From an uncultured Spirochaetaceae bacterium (GTDB taxonomy: Bacteria; Spirochaetota; Spirochaetia; Treponematales; Treponemataceae): a DNA stretch of 54,297 nt. A program made the position numbers and the translations under genes. Location: assembly GCA_902778325.1 (NCBI GenBank), contig CACYWZ010000016.1, positions 1 to 54,297 on the forward strand, read 5' to 3'. This document shows, piece by piece, positions 30,417 to 38,813 of the stretch (position 1 is the stretch's first letter; the number at the start of each line of letters is the position of its first letter). The notes beneath the pieces are model-generated. The model searched no databases and was not told where the DNA came from. It was given only the letters and a program-made list of their open reading frames with translations.

Positions 30417-31688
30417 CTATGCCTGTTCAGAGTCTTCGCGGCTCATGGCGTCCAAATCCTCGTAGAATGTCCACGGATTTTCGCGCACAAAAGTCTCGTC
30501 GCGCTCGTAGCCCACGCTGATGATTCCGACAGGTGTGTTTGTGAACTCCTCGATGAAATCAACGTAAGCCTGTGCGTTCTCTGGCATTTCCTCAAAGCTG
30601 CGGCACTTTTTGAGGTCTGATTTCCAGCCCTTGAACTTCTTCAAAATCGGCTTTGCTTTGTTCAATGCAGGCACGCTTGCAGGGAAGTCCGTAACCGTCT
30701 TGCCGTCGATTTCGTAAGCAACGCAGGCTTCGATTTCGTCCATCGCGTCGTAGATGTCGAGGTGTGTCAAAACAAGGCTGTCGATTGAGTTCACGCGGCA
30801 AGCATAGCGGAGCGCCACGAGGTCAAGATATCCGCAGCGGCGGGCGCGTCCTGTTGTAACGCCGTACTCGCGACCAGTGTTGCGAACGTAATCGCAAAGC
30901 TCGCCCTCGCTTTCGTTGTTGAACTCGGTTGGCATTGGACCGTTTCCGACTCTTGTCTCATAAGCCTTGAACACGCCAAGAATATAATCGATGTCGTGAA
31001 CTCCGATTCCGCCGCCAGTTGAAGCACCAGCCGCACAGCTCGCTCCTGATGAAACATAAGGATATGTTCCTGAATCAATGTCGAGCATTGCTCCCTGCGC
31101 GCCCTCAAAAAGAATGTTCTCTTCCTGGTGCTTGTACATTTCGGCAGTGAGGTCAACTCTCATTTTCAAGAGCTGCTCTTTGTATTTGTTGATGTATTCG
31201 ATGTCTTCGCCGTCAAAGTCAGCGAGCTTTTCGTCCCAATCAAGGTCAGCCAAGCGCAATGAATCGCGCATTGCTTTTTCGCTGTAAGTGATACCGATTC
31301 CTCTTCCTGTAGTTCCAATCGGGCGCTTTCGGGCTGCGTCACGCTCCTTGTCCATCGTACGGTAGCGCGGCAAAATCAAGTGTGCGCGGTCAGAGATGAA
31401 CACGCGACCTTCCCAATTCACGCCGTTGTCTTTGAGCATTTGCAATTCGGCAAAAAGAGCCTCTGGGTCAATGACCATGCCCGCTCCAAGATAAACCGTC
31501 TGCTTCGGGTACAAAATCCCGCTTGGCACTTGATGAAGAGCGAACTGCTTGCCGTCAACCACGATAGTGTGTCCAGCGTTCGGGCCTCCTGCATAGCGTA
31601 CGACGTGAGCTGCGTTCTCTGCAAGATAATCAACAATCTTGCCCTTTCCTTCATCACCCCACTGGGCACCTATTACAACGACATTCAT
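30417..31688 (-). CDS. purA: Adenylosuccinate synthetase
   Basis: A 423-residue GTP-dependent enzyme that joins IMP and aspartate, the first committed step to AMP in the cytoplasm. The N-terminal GAQWGDEGKGK (about 7-17) is the GTP-binding and catalytic loop (Asp12), with the conserved His40 in NAGHT. Further motifs are IGTTGRGIG, EGAQGAMLDIDSGTYPYVSSG and TTGRARRCGYLD. Length is typical (about 430). A CATAAT -10-like box (31703-31708) is only 14 bases before the ATG and no clear ribosome site is present, so the leader is very short. Confidence 0.97.
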   Translation of the reverse strand: MNVVVIGAQWGDEGKGKIVDYLAENAAHVVRYAGGPNAGHTIVVDGKQFALHQVPSGILYPKQTVYLGAGMVIDPEALFAELQMLKDNGVNWEGRVFISDRAHLILPRYRTMDKERDAARKRPIGTTGRGIGITYSEKAMRDSLRLADLDWDEKLADFDGEDIEYINKYKEQLLKMRVDLTAEMYKHQEENILFEGAQGAMLDIDSGTYPYVSSGASCAAGASTGGGIGVHDIDYILGVFKAYETRVGNGPMPTEFNNESEGELCDYVRNTGREYGVTTGRARRCGYLDLVALRYACRVNSIDSLVLTHLDIYDAMDEIEACVAYEIDGKTVTDFPASVPALNKAKPILKKFKGWKSDLKKCRSFEEMPENAQAYVDFIEEFTNTPVGIISVGYERDETFVRENPWTFYEDLDAMSREDSEQA

Positions 31689-31846
31689 GGAAATAACCCC
31701 CGATTATGCCTATTAGAAAAAGTTTTATGCAAAGAATTTGCATAGCCGCGTTGATAATAGCATATTTATGCACTTTTATTCAACGATTCCCGTTTGTTTC
31801 TTTTGGGAAACATGAAAAACAAATGTTTCTCGCTCTTCCCAAAAAA

Positions 31847-33478
31847 TTACCACGCCTCAAGCGCTCTGAAAATGCGAAGTCCGAACGAAATGCCGAGGTT
31901 GTTGCTCTTTTCGCTGTCGTTGTAGCCCGAGTGGATAAACTCCACGCTGGCGGTCGGCGCAACTTGTCCCGCGTTGAAGGCAAGGTCAAGCCCGCAAAGA
32001 GAGCCGTAGTAAATGCGGGAGTTGTCGCCTTTTATGTCGTCCGGGTTTGAGATGCCCATTCTCAGTTCGCTGTACGGAACTATCATAAAGCGCCAAATAT
32101 CGAACGGAAGCTGAAAGCGGAGAGCCAAACCTGCGCTGTTCATGACGGTCGGCTCTGCGCTCTCGCGTGTGTCGAGCGCTATTTCTTCGCTTTGGTAAAA
32201 AAGCCCTATGCCCGCAAGATGGCACATCAAGAATGCGCTCGCGCTCGCTCCGCTTTTGCCTTCGTTTTCGGTCTGGAAAAGTTTTCCGCCTTTGACAAGG
32301 AATATATAAGCGTCTCCCATTGAAACAGGGTCTATATCGTCGCTCTTATTTTTCTTCTTCTTTTTTGAAAGCTCTTCAAGAGAGGAGAACTCGATGAGTT
32401 TCCATTCGCCGTTTTCGATTTGCCAGTCAGAAACAAAGCGCTTTTTTTCTGACACAAACGCGATTGTCGCGCTTTCGCTCTCTTTGCTGTCCGCGATTTC
32501 CTCTACGCTGATGTTTTTCGCTTTTTTTGCGCCCAATGTCTCACAAACCGCCCTTGAGACTGCATCGCGGAGAACTTCCACAGGCTTTGATTCAAACCTG
32601 TAGCTGTATGATGACTCATATGTCATAAAGGCCACGTCGCCCGCCTTCAGCGCCAATGAGTCTGAGACGAAATCCTTTGCTTTTCCTTCTTTCAGCGCTT
32701 TCAAAAATTGCTCAGTGTTTGGCTTTTCCTCTGTTTTTGCGCCATCTTTTTCATAAAAAGAATCGATGAGAGCGCGGATTTTTTTCGCGTTCACGACTTT
32801 TCGAACGTTGTATTCGTTTGATTCTTCTGCATAAAGCACCGTGCCTGCAATCTCGTATTTGTCGCCGCTCTTTTTCAAAAGCGGGCTTCCTGAATACGTT
32901 TTGTTTATTGGCACTGAAACAAAAAACTCGCCGTTTGAGTCTGTGTTTACGACAATTCCGCTTCTCCGCTCGTAGCGAGTGCCTTCTTCGTACAAAACAA
33001 AGCCCGCCGCTGTGATTTCCTCGCCCTCAACAACGCCTTTTTCTGAAAGCGAAAGCGCCTCTCCTGAAAAATCTTCGGGAAGAGCGATGAGGACAAGTCC
33101 GTTTTCTTTTTTCACGATTGGAAGAGAGGTGTATTCAAGAAGTGAATTGTCGTCGTTTTCAAATTGAACGTCAGCGCTCGTGTATTCGCTCAAAATGCTG
33201 TCGTCCGCGATAACGAAAAACTTTCCGTCGTTTCCTTTGACGACGAAACCTGTTGAGCCTTTTTTTGAAAGCAAGTTGTTTTCTATTCTTGAAGCCTCAT
33301 AGGAATAATTGTTGGCTCGGAACGATTTTGCGATTTCGCTTAGCGACTTTCGAACATTGTCGCTTTTTGCTCCGTTTGCAAGACACACGTTTTTCTTGAA
33401 CGATGTTTGCGAAAAAAGCGGGAGCGAGAAGAGCAGGGTGAGCAATAAAGCGAGGCTTTTTTTGAGAGTGTTTTTCAT
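31847..33478 (-). CDS. Exported trypsin-like-fold protein, probably catalytically degenerate
   Basis: A 543-residue secreted protein. Signal peptide MKNTLKKSLALLLTLLFSLPLFSQ. Residues about 60-250 look like a chymotrypsin-fold protease domain: GSTGFVVKGNDGKFFVIADDS aligns with the usual GSGFVI....LTNNHV segment but lacks the catalytic His, while NKTYSGSPLLKKSGDKYEIAGTVLY matches the GNSGSPL segment and keeps the Ser. A middle soluble region (about 270-390) ends in a KKKKKNKSDDID linker. The C-terminal part (about 400-543) is beta-rich and aromatic (LALRFQLPFDIWRFMIVPYSELRMG, GISFGLRIFRALEAW), as in small outer-membrane barrels. GGAG upstream of the ATG fixes the start. Confidence 0.68.
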   Translation of the reverse strand: MKNTLKKSLALLLTLLFSLPLFSQTSFKKNVCLANGAKSDNVRKSLSEIAKSFRANNYSYEASRIENNLLSKKGSTGFVVKGNDGKFFVIADDSILSEYTSADVQFENDDNSLLEYTSLPIVKKENGLVLIALPEDFSGEALSLSEKGVVEGEEITAAGFVLYEEGTRYERRSGIVVNTDSNGEFFVSVPINKTYSGSPLLKKSGDKYEIAGTVLYAEESNEYNVRKVVNAKKIRALIDSFYEKDGAKTEEKPNTEQFLKALKEGKAKDFVSDSLALKAGDVAFMTYESSYSYRFESKPVEVLRDAVSRAVCETLGAKKAKNISVEEIADSKESESATIAFVSEKKRFVSDWQIENGEWKLIEFSSLEELSKKKKKNKSDDIDPVSMGDAYIFLVKGGKLFQTENEGKSGASASAFLMCHLAGIGLFYQSEEIALDTRESAEPTVMNSAGLALRFQLPFDIWRFMIVPYSELRMGISNPDDIKGDNSRIYYGSLCGLDLAFNAGQVAPTASVEFIHSGYNDSEKSNNLGISFGLRIFRALEAW

Positions 33479-33497
33479 GTTTTGTCTCCGATTTGTC

Positions 33498-33540
33498 AAA
33501 AAAAAGTCCGTGCTGTTTTGAAAAAACAAACACGGCTTTT
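33498..33540 (-). terminator. Rho-independent terminator of adk
   Basis: On the minus strand GCCGTGTTTGTTTT pairs with AAAACAGCACGG (with small bulges), followed by eight Ts (plus-strand A-run 33498-33505). It begins about 17 bp after the adk stop and also overlaps the upstream region of the protease-like gene. Confidence 0.75.
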
Positions 33541-33556
33541 TGCATTCAATGCTTTT

Positions 33557-34189
33557 CTATGCGTTCGGGAAAAGGTTCTTGAACTGCGTCATTCCAGTTT
33601 TGAGCGTCTCGCGTGCGTCGATTGCCTTGAGGTTGCCCTTGTTCTTGTAGTAATCGATGAGAGGCGCTGTCTGCTCGCGGTAAACGTCGAGGCGGTGCTT
33701 GATTGCCTCGTCTGTGTCGTCGTCGCGTGTGTAAAGCTCTCCGCCGCACTTGTCGCAAACGCCTTCAACTTTCGGCGGTGCTGCTGTGATGTTGTACGGA
33801 GTTCCGCACTTTCGGCACATTCTTCTTCCGCCCAAGCGCTCAACAACATCAGCGTCCGGGATAGAAAAATCGACCGCCGCATCAATATGTGCGAACTTGT
33901 CGAGTGCTTCTGCCTGCGGAATTGTGCGAGGGAAGCCGTCGAGGATATAGCCGTTTTTTGTGTCGTCTTTTGAAAGACGGTCTTTCACGAGGTCAATCGT
34001 GATTTCATCGCTGACCAAACCGCCCGCGTCGATAATAGCCTTTGCTTTCTTTCCGAGTTCCGTGCCGTTCTTGATATTCTCGCGGAAAATATCGCCCGTT
34101 GAAATGTGCGGGATTTTGTAGGCTTCTGCAACCTGCTTTGCCAAAGTGCCTTTTCCTGCACCAGGCGGTCCTAAAAAGATTAAATTCAT
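33557..34189 (-). CDS. adk: Adenylate kinase
   Basis: A 210-residue enzyme that equilibrates ATP, AMP and ADP. P-loop GPPGAGKGT is at 7-15; the AMP-binding STGDIFREN and GYILDGFPRT motifs are present. The LID carries a four-cysteine zinc site (C125, C128, C145, C148), as in Gram-positive-type long adenylate kinases. GGAGG precedes the ATG. It is monocistronic, with a strong terminator downstream, and divergent from azlC. Confidence 0.97.
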   Translation of the reverse strand: MNLIFLGPPGAGKGTLAKQVAEAYKIPHISTGDIFRENIKNGTELGKKAKAIIDAGGLVSDEITIDLVKDRLSKDDTKNGYILDGFPRTIPQAEALDKFAHIDAAVDFSIPDADVVERLGGRRMCRKCGTPYNITAAPPKVEGVCDKCGGELYTRDDDTDEAIKHRLDVYREQTAPLIDYYKNKGNLKAIDARETLKTGMTQFKNLFPNA

Positions 34190-34331
34190 TTATTTCCTCC
34201 GAAATAATTACATTGCCCACGTTTTTCGGGCTTGCTTTATAATAGCCGATTCTCAGCATCGTCGCAAGGTTTTTCAGAATGTAGCATAAAAAAGTTTCTT
34301 GTGGTAAAATCGCGTCATTTGTGAGGAAGTT

Positions 34332-35039
34332 ATGAGCAAAAAATCGTTTGCACAAGGATTTCGCGACGGTATTCCGATTGCGCTCGGATACTTTGCGGTT
34401 AGTTTTTCACTTGGAATTTATGCCAGAAGAATCGGCTTTTCAGCTCTTCAGGGCTTTTGGGTCAGCATCTTGAACCTTGCGAGCGCCGGCGAATATGCGC
34501 TTTTTGAATGTGTGTCATCAAGCGCTCCTCTCCTTGAGACAGCGTTTGTCATTTTCGTGGTCAATGCCCGCTACATGCTCATGGGCTGCGCTTTGAGCCA
34601 AAAGTTCAGCCCTTCAACACCGTTTTTCCATCGCTTTCTTGTCGGCTTTCCATTGAGCGACGAGATTTTTGCCATCGCAATCGCCCGCGAAAACTACGAG
34701 CCTTCTTATTCCTATGGCGCTGCCTCAATCGCCGCTCCACTTTGGGCAATCGGGACTGCCGCCGGAGTCGTTGCGGGAAACATCTTGCCTGATTTCATCG
34801 TGACCGCGCTTGCGATGTCGCTTTACGGAATGTTTTTGGCGATAATCGTTCCGAGCGCAAAAAAAGACAAGACGCTCGCCTTCGCAATCCTCGTAAGCTT
34901 TGCCTCAAGCCTCCTGTTTTCAGTCCTTCCGCTTTTGAACTCTCTCTCTTCGGGAATGAAGACAATTATCCTCACAATCTCGATAAGCGCTGTCCTCGCC
35001 GTTGTGAAGCCCGTCGTCCCAAAAGAAGAAAAAAATTAA
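34332..35039 (+). CDS. azlC: AzlC-family branched-chain amino acid exporter subunit
   Basis: A 235-residue membrane protein with six to seven helices. The N-terminal FRDGIPIALGYFAVSFSLGIYARRIGFS and the NARYMLMGCALSQKF motif are diagnostic of AzlC. With the small AzlD partner encoded 13 bp downstream it forms a branched-chain amino acid (or azaleucine) efflux system in the cytoplasmic membrane. GAGGAAG precedes the ATG. A TAAAAT box with upstream TG lies about 40 bp before the start. It is divergent from adk. Confidence 0.93.
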   Translation: MSKKSFAQGFRDGIPIALGYFAVSFSLGIYARRIGFSALQGFWVSILNLASAGEYALFECVSSSAPLLETAFVIFVVNARYMLMGCALSQKFSPSTPFFHRFLVGFPLSDEIFAIAIARENYEPSYSYGAASIAAPLWAIGTAAGVVAGNILPDFIVTALAMSLYGMFLAIIVPSAKKDKTLAFAILVSFASSLLFSVLPLLNSLSSGMKTIILTISISAVLAVVKPVVPKEEKN

Positions 35040-35052
35040 GGAGTGAAGAAAA

Positions 35053-35352
35053 ATGAGCAACTATGCGTATATTTTCACAGGCGCAATCGTAACATATTTG
35101 ATTCGGGTTCTGCCGCTCACGCTCATCACGCGACCGATAAAGAACCGCTTTCTGCGCTCTTTTTTGTATTACGTTCCGTATATCACGCTTTCGGTGATGA
35201 CTTTTCCCGCAATCATAAATCAAAGCGACAACCTCGTCTCTGGCTTGATTGCGCTCGTTCTCGGCATCGTCCTCTCGTATGTCGGTGCGGGGCTTTTTCC
35301 TGTCGCGCTTTCCTGCTGCGCTGTCGTTCTAGCCTCTGAGCTTTTGTTCTAA
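35053..35352 (+). CDS. azlD: AzlD-family branched-chain amino acid exporter subunit
   Basis: A 99-residue membrane protein with three to four helices: YIFTGAIVTYLIRVLPLTLITRPIKNRFLRSFLYYVPYITLSVMTFP is the typical AzlD segment. It pairs with AzlC. AAGGAG lies upstream of the ATG, 13 bp after the azlC stop. The gene ends eight bases before a 42-bp array that may carry its transcription stop. Confidence 0.93.
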   Translation: MSNYAYIFTGAIVTYLIRVLPLTLITRPIKNRFLRSFLYYVPYITLSVMTFPAIINQSDNLVSGLIALVLGIVLSYVGAGLFPVALSCCAVVLASELLF

Positions 35353-35359
35353 AGCCGCC

Positions 35360-35790
35360 AGAACTTCCCGACAGCCTTTTTCCGTTTGGAAAATGCTTGC
35401 CCGAACGTCCCGACGGCATTTTTCCATTTGGAAAATCGTTGTCCGAGAGTCCCGACAGCATTTTTCCGTTTGGAAAATGCTTGTCCGAATGTCCCGACAG
35501 CCTTTTTCCGTTTGGAAAATGCTTGCCCGAATGTCCTGACAGCATTTTCCGTTTGGAAAATCGTTGTCCGAATGTCCCGACGGCATTTTCCGTTTGGAAA
35601 ATCGTTGTCCGAACGTCCCGACGACCTTTTTCCATTTCCCAATTGCTTGTCCGAACGTTCTGATGGCGTTTTGGGATTTCCCAATTGCTTGCCAGAGCGT
35701 CCCGACAGCGTTTTGGGATTTCACAATGACTTGTCCGAACGTTCCGACGGCGTTTTGGGATTTCCCAATTGACTGCCCGAACGTTCCGAC
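35360..35790. repeat. 42-bp tandem array with a switch of palindrome type (11 units)
   Basis: TCCCGAC or close at 35366, 35408, 35450, 35492, 35534, 35575, 35616, 35658, 35700, 35742 and 35784: steps of 42, with two of 41. The spacer GTCCGAACGTCCCGACGGC is constant. In the first units the palindrome is TTTTCCGTTTGGAAAA; in the last four it is TTGGGATTTCCCAA. Unit 35622-35647 is chimeric: its left arm (TTTTTCCATTT) is of the first type and its right arm (CCCAATTGCTT) of the second. The array lies between the convergent azlD and response regulator genes and ends next to the latter's stop. Confidence 0.93.
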
Positions 35791-35793
35791 GGC

Positions 35794-37365
35794 TTATGAG
35801 TTTTTGAAGTCGCGGGGGGAGACGCCCGTTGTCTTTTTGAAGATGAACGAAAAATAGTGAGGGTCTGAAAAACCGCATTCGTAGGCGATGTCTGCGCCTT
35901 TCATGTCTGTTGTTTTGAGGAGTTTTTTTGCCTCGTCGATTCTCACGTTCGTCAGGTATTCGATGAAGGTTGTGCCGCACTCCTGCGAGAATATTGTGGA
36001 AAAGTGGTTCGGGCTAAGGTTTACGGCATCGGCTACGACTTTCAGGCATGTGTCCTGGCTTTTGAAGTTTTCGCGGATATATTCTTTTGCTTTGAGGATT
36101 ACGTCGCCGTATTTTCCTTGTATTTTTGAGTCGCGGAAATCGAGGATTGCCGAAAGGATTTTTCGGATTTCGCTTTCAAAAATGTCTTCGCTTTTGACGG
36201 CGTTGTCGACGAATGAGTGCTGCAGGATTTCGGGCATGATGTCGCGGATGTTGCCGCCGAGGTTTTCGGCAAGGCTTGAGACTGCCATTATGACGTCGAC
36301 GAACAAATAGGAAGCGACGACGTGGAAATGTCCGGCGTTTCCTTCGAGGAGCGAAAGCTGCTGCGAGACGATTTCGTCGATTTCGCTTTTTTGCGCATAC
36401 TTTAATCGCTCGACGAGAGGGTCGTTTTCCTGCAATGACAAAAGCCCGTCGCTTGAGCCTTCGACGTCGTCTGAGCTGACGATGCGGCTTTTTGTCCAGA
36501 TGCGGCTTTTTTCCAAAACGCTGCAAGCATTCTCGTATGACGCGGCGATTTCGGAGGTGTGCGAAACGAGCGGTCCGATTGAGGTTACGACGGTGCAGTT
36601 CAAGGATTGTGAGACAACGTGCTCGACGGCTTCTGCGAATGTGTAGGCATTGTCGTCGACTTCGGAGGGAGAAGAGCCTTTGACGATTGAAACGAAGCGC
36701 TTGTCCGAGATGAAAAATGATATTGTGTCGCTTTTTTGCTTCGAGAGCGAAAGGAGCGAAAGGGAGGCTTCGTCAACGGAGGATTCGCCTTCTTTTGCAC
36801 GAATGTCCGAGATTACAACTTTGTAGCCGCGTGCGGCGAGCGAAAGGGAGAGCTCTTTTGACTTTGAAAATATTTCTGCCGCGTCGATTTCGCCTTTGAC
36901 AAGTTTTGTCAGAAACTCTTTTTTTAATATTATCGCTGAGGACTCAAGCTCTTCTTTGAGTCTTGCGACGTCGCGCTGCTGCTGTCTCTCGGCGTCGAGT
37001 GTGCGCGAGACTTTTTCAAGGCTTTGCAGAAGCTCTTCGTGTGTGAAGGGCTTCAGGATATAATCTTCAACGCCGATTGAGATTGCTTTTTTGGCGTATT
37101 CAAACTCATCGTGCCCTGAAAGGATTATGATTTTTATCCATGGCTGGATTTTTTTCAGAAGTCTGGACAGCTCAAGACCGTCCATAAACGGCATTTTGAT
37201 GTCGGTGATTAAGATGTCGGGCTTCATTTCCGAAATCATCGAAAAAGCAATCTCGCCGTCTGTGGCTTCTCCTGCAAACGAGAAGTTTGAGTTTTCCCAA
37301 TCGATTTTTTTTCTTATACCTTCAAGAACAATATGCTCGTCGTCTGCGATAAAAACGCTGTACAT
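35794..37365 (-). CDS. AraC-type response regulator (YesN-like)
   Basis: A 523-residue two-component regulator. The receiver domain (1-120) has acidic residues D8, D9 and E10, phosphoacceptor D55 (ILITDIKMP) and K105 (ILKPF). A long central region (about 130-400) is of the kind seen in YesN proteins. The C-terminal AraC double helix-turn-helix (about 415-520) includes VVADAVNLSPNHFSTIFSQE and ADIAYECGFSDPHYFSFIFKKTTG. It would act as an activator of sugar-use genes on phosphorylation by the kinase encoded just upstream. The ATG lies two bases after the kinase stop, with GGAG inside the kinase 3' end. It is last gene of a three-gene sensor operon. Confidence 0.93.
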   Translation of the reverse strand: MYSVFIADDEHIVLEGIRKKIDWENSNFSFAGEATDGEIAFSMISEMKPDILITDIKMPFMDGLELSRLLKKIQPWIKIIILSGHDEFEYAKKAISIGVEDYILKPFTHEELLQSLEKVSRTLDAERQQQRDVARLKEELESSAIILKKEFLTKLVKGEIDAAEIFSKSKELSLSLAARGYKVVISDIRAKEGESSVDEASLSLLSLSKQKSDTISFFISDKRFVSIVKGSSPSEVDDNAYTFAEAVEHVVSQSLNCTVVTSIGPLVSHTSEIAASYENACSVLEKSRIWTKSRIVSSDDVEGSSDGLLSLQENDPLVERLKYAQKSEIDEIVSQQLSLLEGNAGHFHVVASYLFVDVIMAVSSLAENLGGNIRDIMPEILQHSFVDNAVKSEDIFESEIRKILSAILDFRDSKIQGKYGDVILKAKEYIRENFKSQDTCLKVVADAVNLSPNHFSTIFSQECGTTFIEYLTNVRIDEAKKLLKTTDMKGADIAYECGFSDPHYFSFIFKKTTGVSPRDFKNS

Positions 37366-37367
37366 TT

Positions 37368-38801
37368 TTAGTCCATCTCCTTTTTTATGCAAGGCACAGA
37401 AAAACTGATTCTTGCGCCTTTTCCCGACTCGCTTTCAATTTTGAGAGCCGCCTTTTCATCATAATACAAAAGCAGTCTCTTGTTCACGTTGTAAAGCCCG
37501 TAAGTTTCCTGAACGTTTTCAGCGCTCTCTTTTTTCAGTTCCTCGTTTATCGCCTCGAGCCTCTCTTTTGAAAAGCCTGCGCCATCGTCCTCGACGCAAA
37601 AAAGCATTCGCGTCTTTGTCTCATCGAAGAACGACGCTTTCACTTTTATATGCCCGCGACCGCGCTTGTTCTTGATTCCGTGATAAATCGCGTTCTCAAC
37701 GAGCGGCTGGAGCGTGAGCTTCAGCATTTTGAAACCCAAAAGCTCTTCTGGCACGTCGATTTCGTAATTCAAGATTGACTCATAGCGGATTTTTTGAATC
37801 GTGAGGTAATTTGAAATGTGGCTCACTTCGTTTTCGACCGTAATCCATTCGTGTCCGCGCGAAAGCGAAATGCGCAAAAACTCGCTGAACGCTCTCGTGA
37901 CTTTCACGACGTCGCTTGTCTGAGAGCTTTCGGCAAGCCAAATGATTGTGTCGAACGTGTTGTAAAGGAAGTGCGGTGTTATTTGCGATTGAAGCAGTTT
38001 CATCTCCGCTTTTTGAAGATTTTTCTGCTCTTCGATGTTTTCGGCGATAAGGGCGCTGATTCTCTCCGCCATCGTGTTCAAATTTTTTCCGAGCGTCGTC
38101 AGCTCTTCGATTTCGGGCGGGGAGAGGCGTGCGGAAAGGTCTCCGCCCGCGATTTTCGTCGAAAGCGATTCCATTTCGGCAATTGGCTTTTTTATCGCGG
38201 CAAAAGTCGAAAGAAAGCGGCGCACTGAAAAAACAACAACAAGCGCGACAATGGCGATTTGGATAAGAGAGAGGCGGATTGATGTCGTTTTTATCGCCTC
38301 GTTCGTCTTTGCGGCTTCCTCAATTTCAATGATGATGTACTCTTGCAGAATGTCCGAAAGAAGAGCCGCAATCGAGCGGATTTCCTCCAGCTCTTCCTCG
38401 TTCTTCCGTACCGTCGAGCCTTTCTCGATTTGGATTCCGAGTTCGCTGATGTGGTTTTTCAGCGTCAGGCACGTTCTTTTTGCGACGAGAAGCTTTGTCT
38501 TTCCGTTCGCCGTCTCGGTTTTTTTTTCCATCTCCTCAATGCCGCGCTCTATTTCGTCAAGAAGAAAATACTGCTTTCCCTGAAAAAACTTCTTTTTTCC
38601 CGAAACGATGTCCCAAAGTTCCGTCGGAATGGCATTTCGGGCGACATTGTTTATATCGTTCGCTCTTCCTGTGTTCGAGATAATCGTGTCGTAACGGCGG
38701 CTGTGAATGCGATAGACAGCGACTGCGTAAACAGTCGGAATGACCATGACAAGAATGATAAACAAATAAGAGCGGTGCAGACTGCTTTTGAGGCTTTTCA
38801 T
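37368..38801 (-). CDS. Sensor histidine kinase (YesM-type)
   Basis: A 477-residue membrane kinase. Two membrane helices (about 13-31 and 176-195) bracket a helical periplasmic domain. HAMP (about 195-248) follows, then the His_kinase segment QSQITPHFLYNTFDTI with phosphoacceptor H277, and the ATPase domain with N-box PLVENAIYHGIKNK and G-box VEDDGAGFS. It phosphorylates the response regulator encoded downstream. The sugar-binding lipoprotein encoded 12 bp upstream is probably its periplasmic input partner (inference from context). Start taken at ATG 38801, with AAGG seven bases upstream; a GTG just before is possible. Confidence 0.93.
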   Translation of the reverse strand: MKSLKSSLHRSYLFIILVMVIPTVYAVAVYRIHSRRYDTIISNTGRANDINNVARNAIPTELWDIVSGKKKFFQGKQYFLLDEIERGIEEMEKKTETANGKTKLLVAKRTCLTLKNHISELGIQIEKGSTVRKNEEELEEIRSIAALLSDILQEYIIIEIEEAAKTNEAIKTTSIRLSLIQIAIVALVVVFSVRRFLSTFAAIKKPIAEMESLSTKIAGGDLSARLSPPEIEELTTLGKNLNTMAERISALIAENIEEQKNLQKAEMKLLQSQITPHFLYNTFDTIIWLAESSQTSDVVKVTRAFSEFLRISLSRGHEWITVENEVSHISNYLTIQKIRYESILNYEIDVPEELLGFKMLKLTLQPLVENAIYHGIKNKRGRGHIKVKASFFDETKTRMLFCVEDDGAGFSKERLEAINEELKKESAENVQETYGLYNVNKRLLLYYDEKAALKIESESGKGARISFSVPCIKKEMD

Positions 38802-38813
38802 CACAAGACCTTC

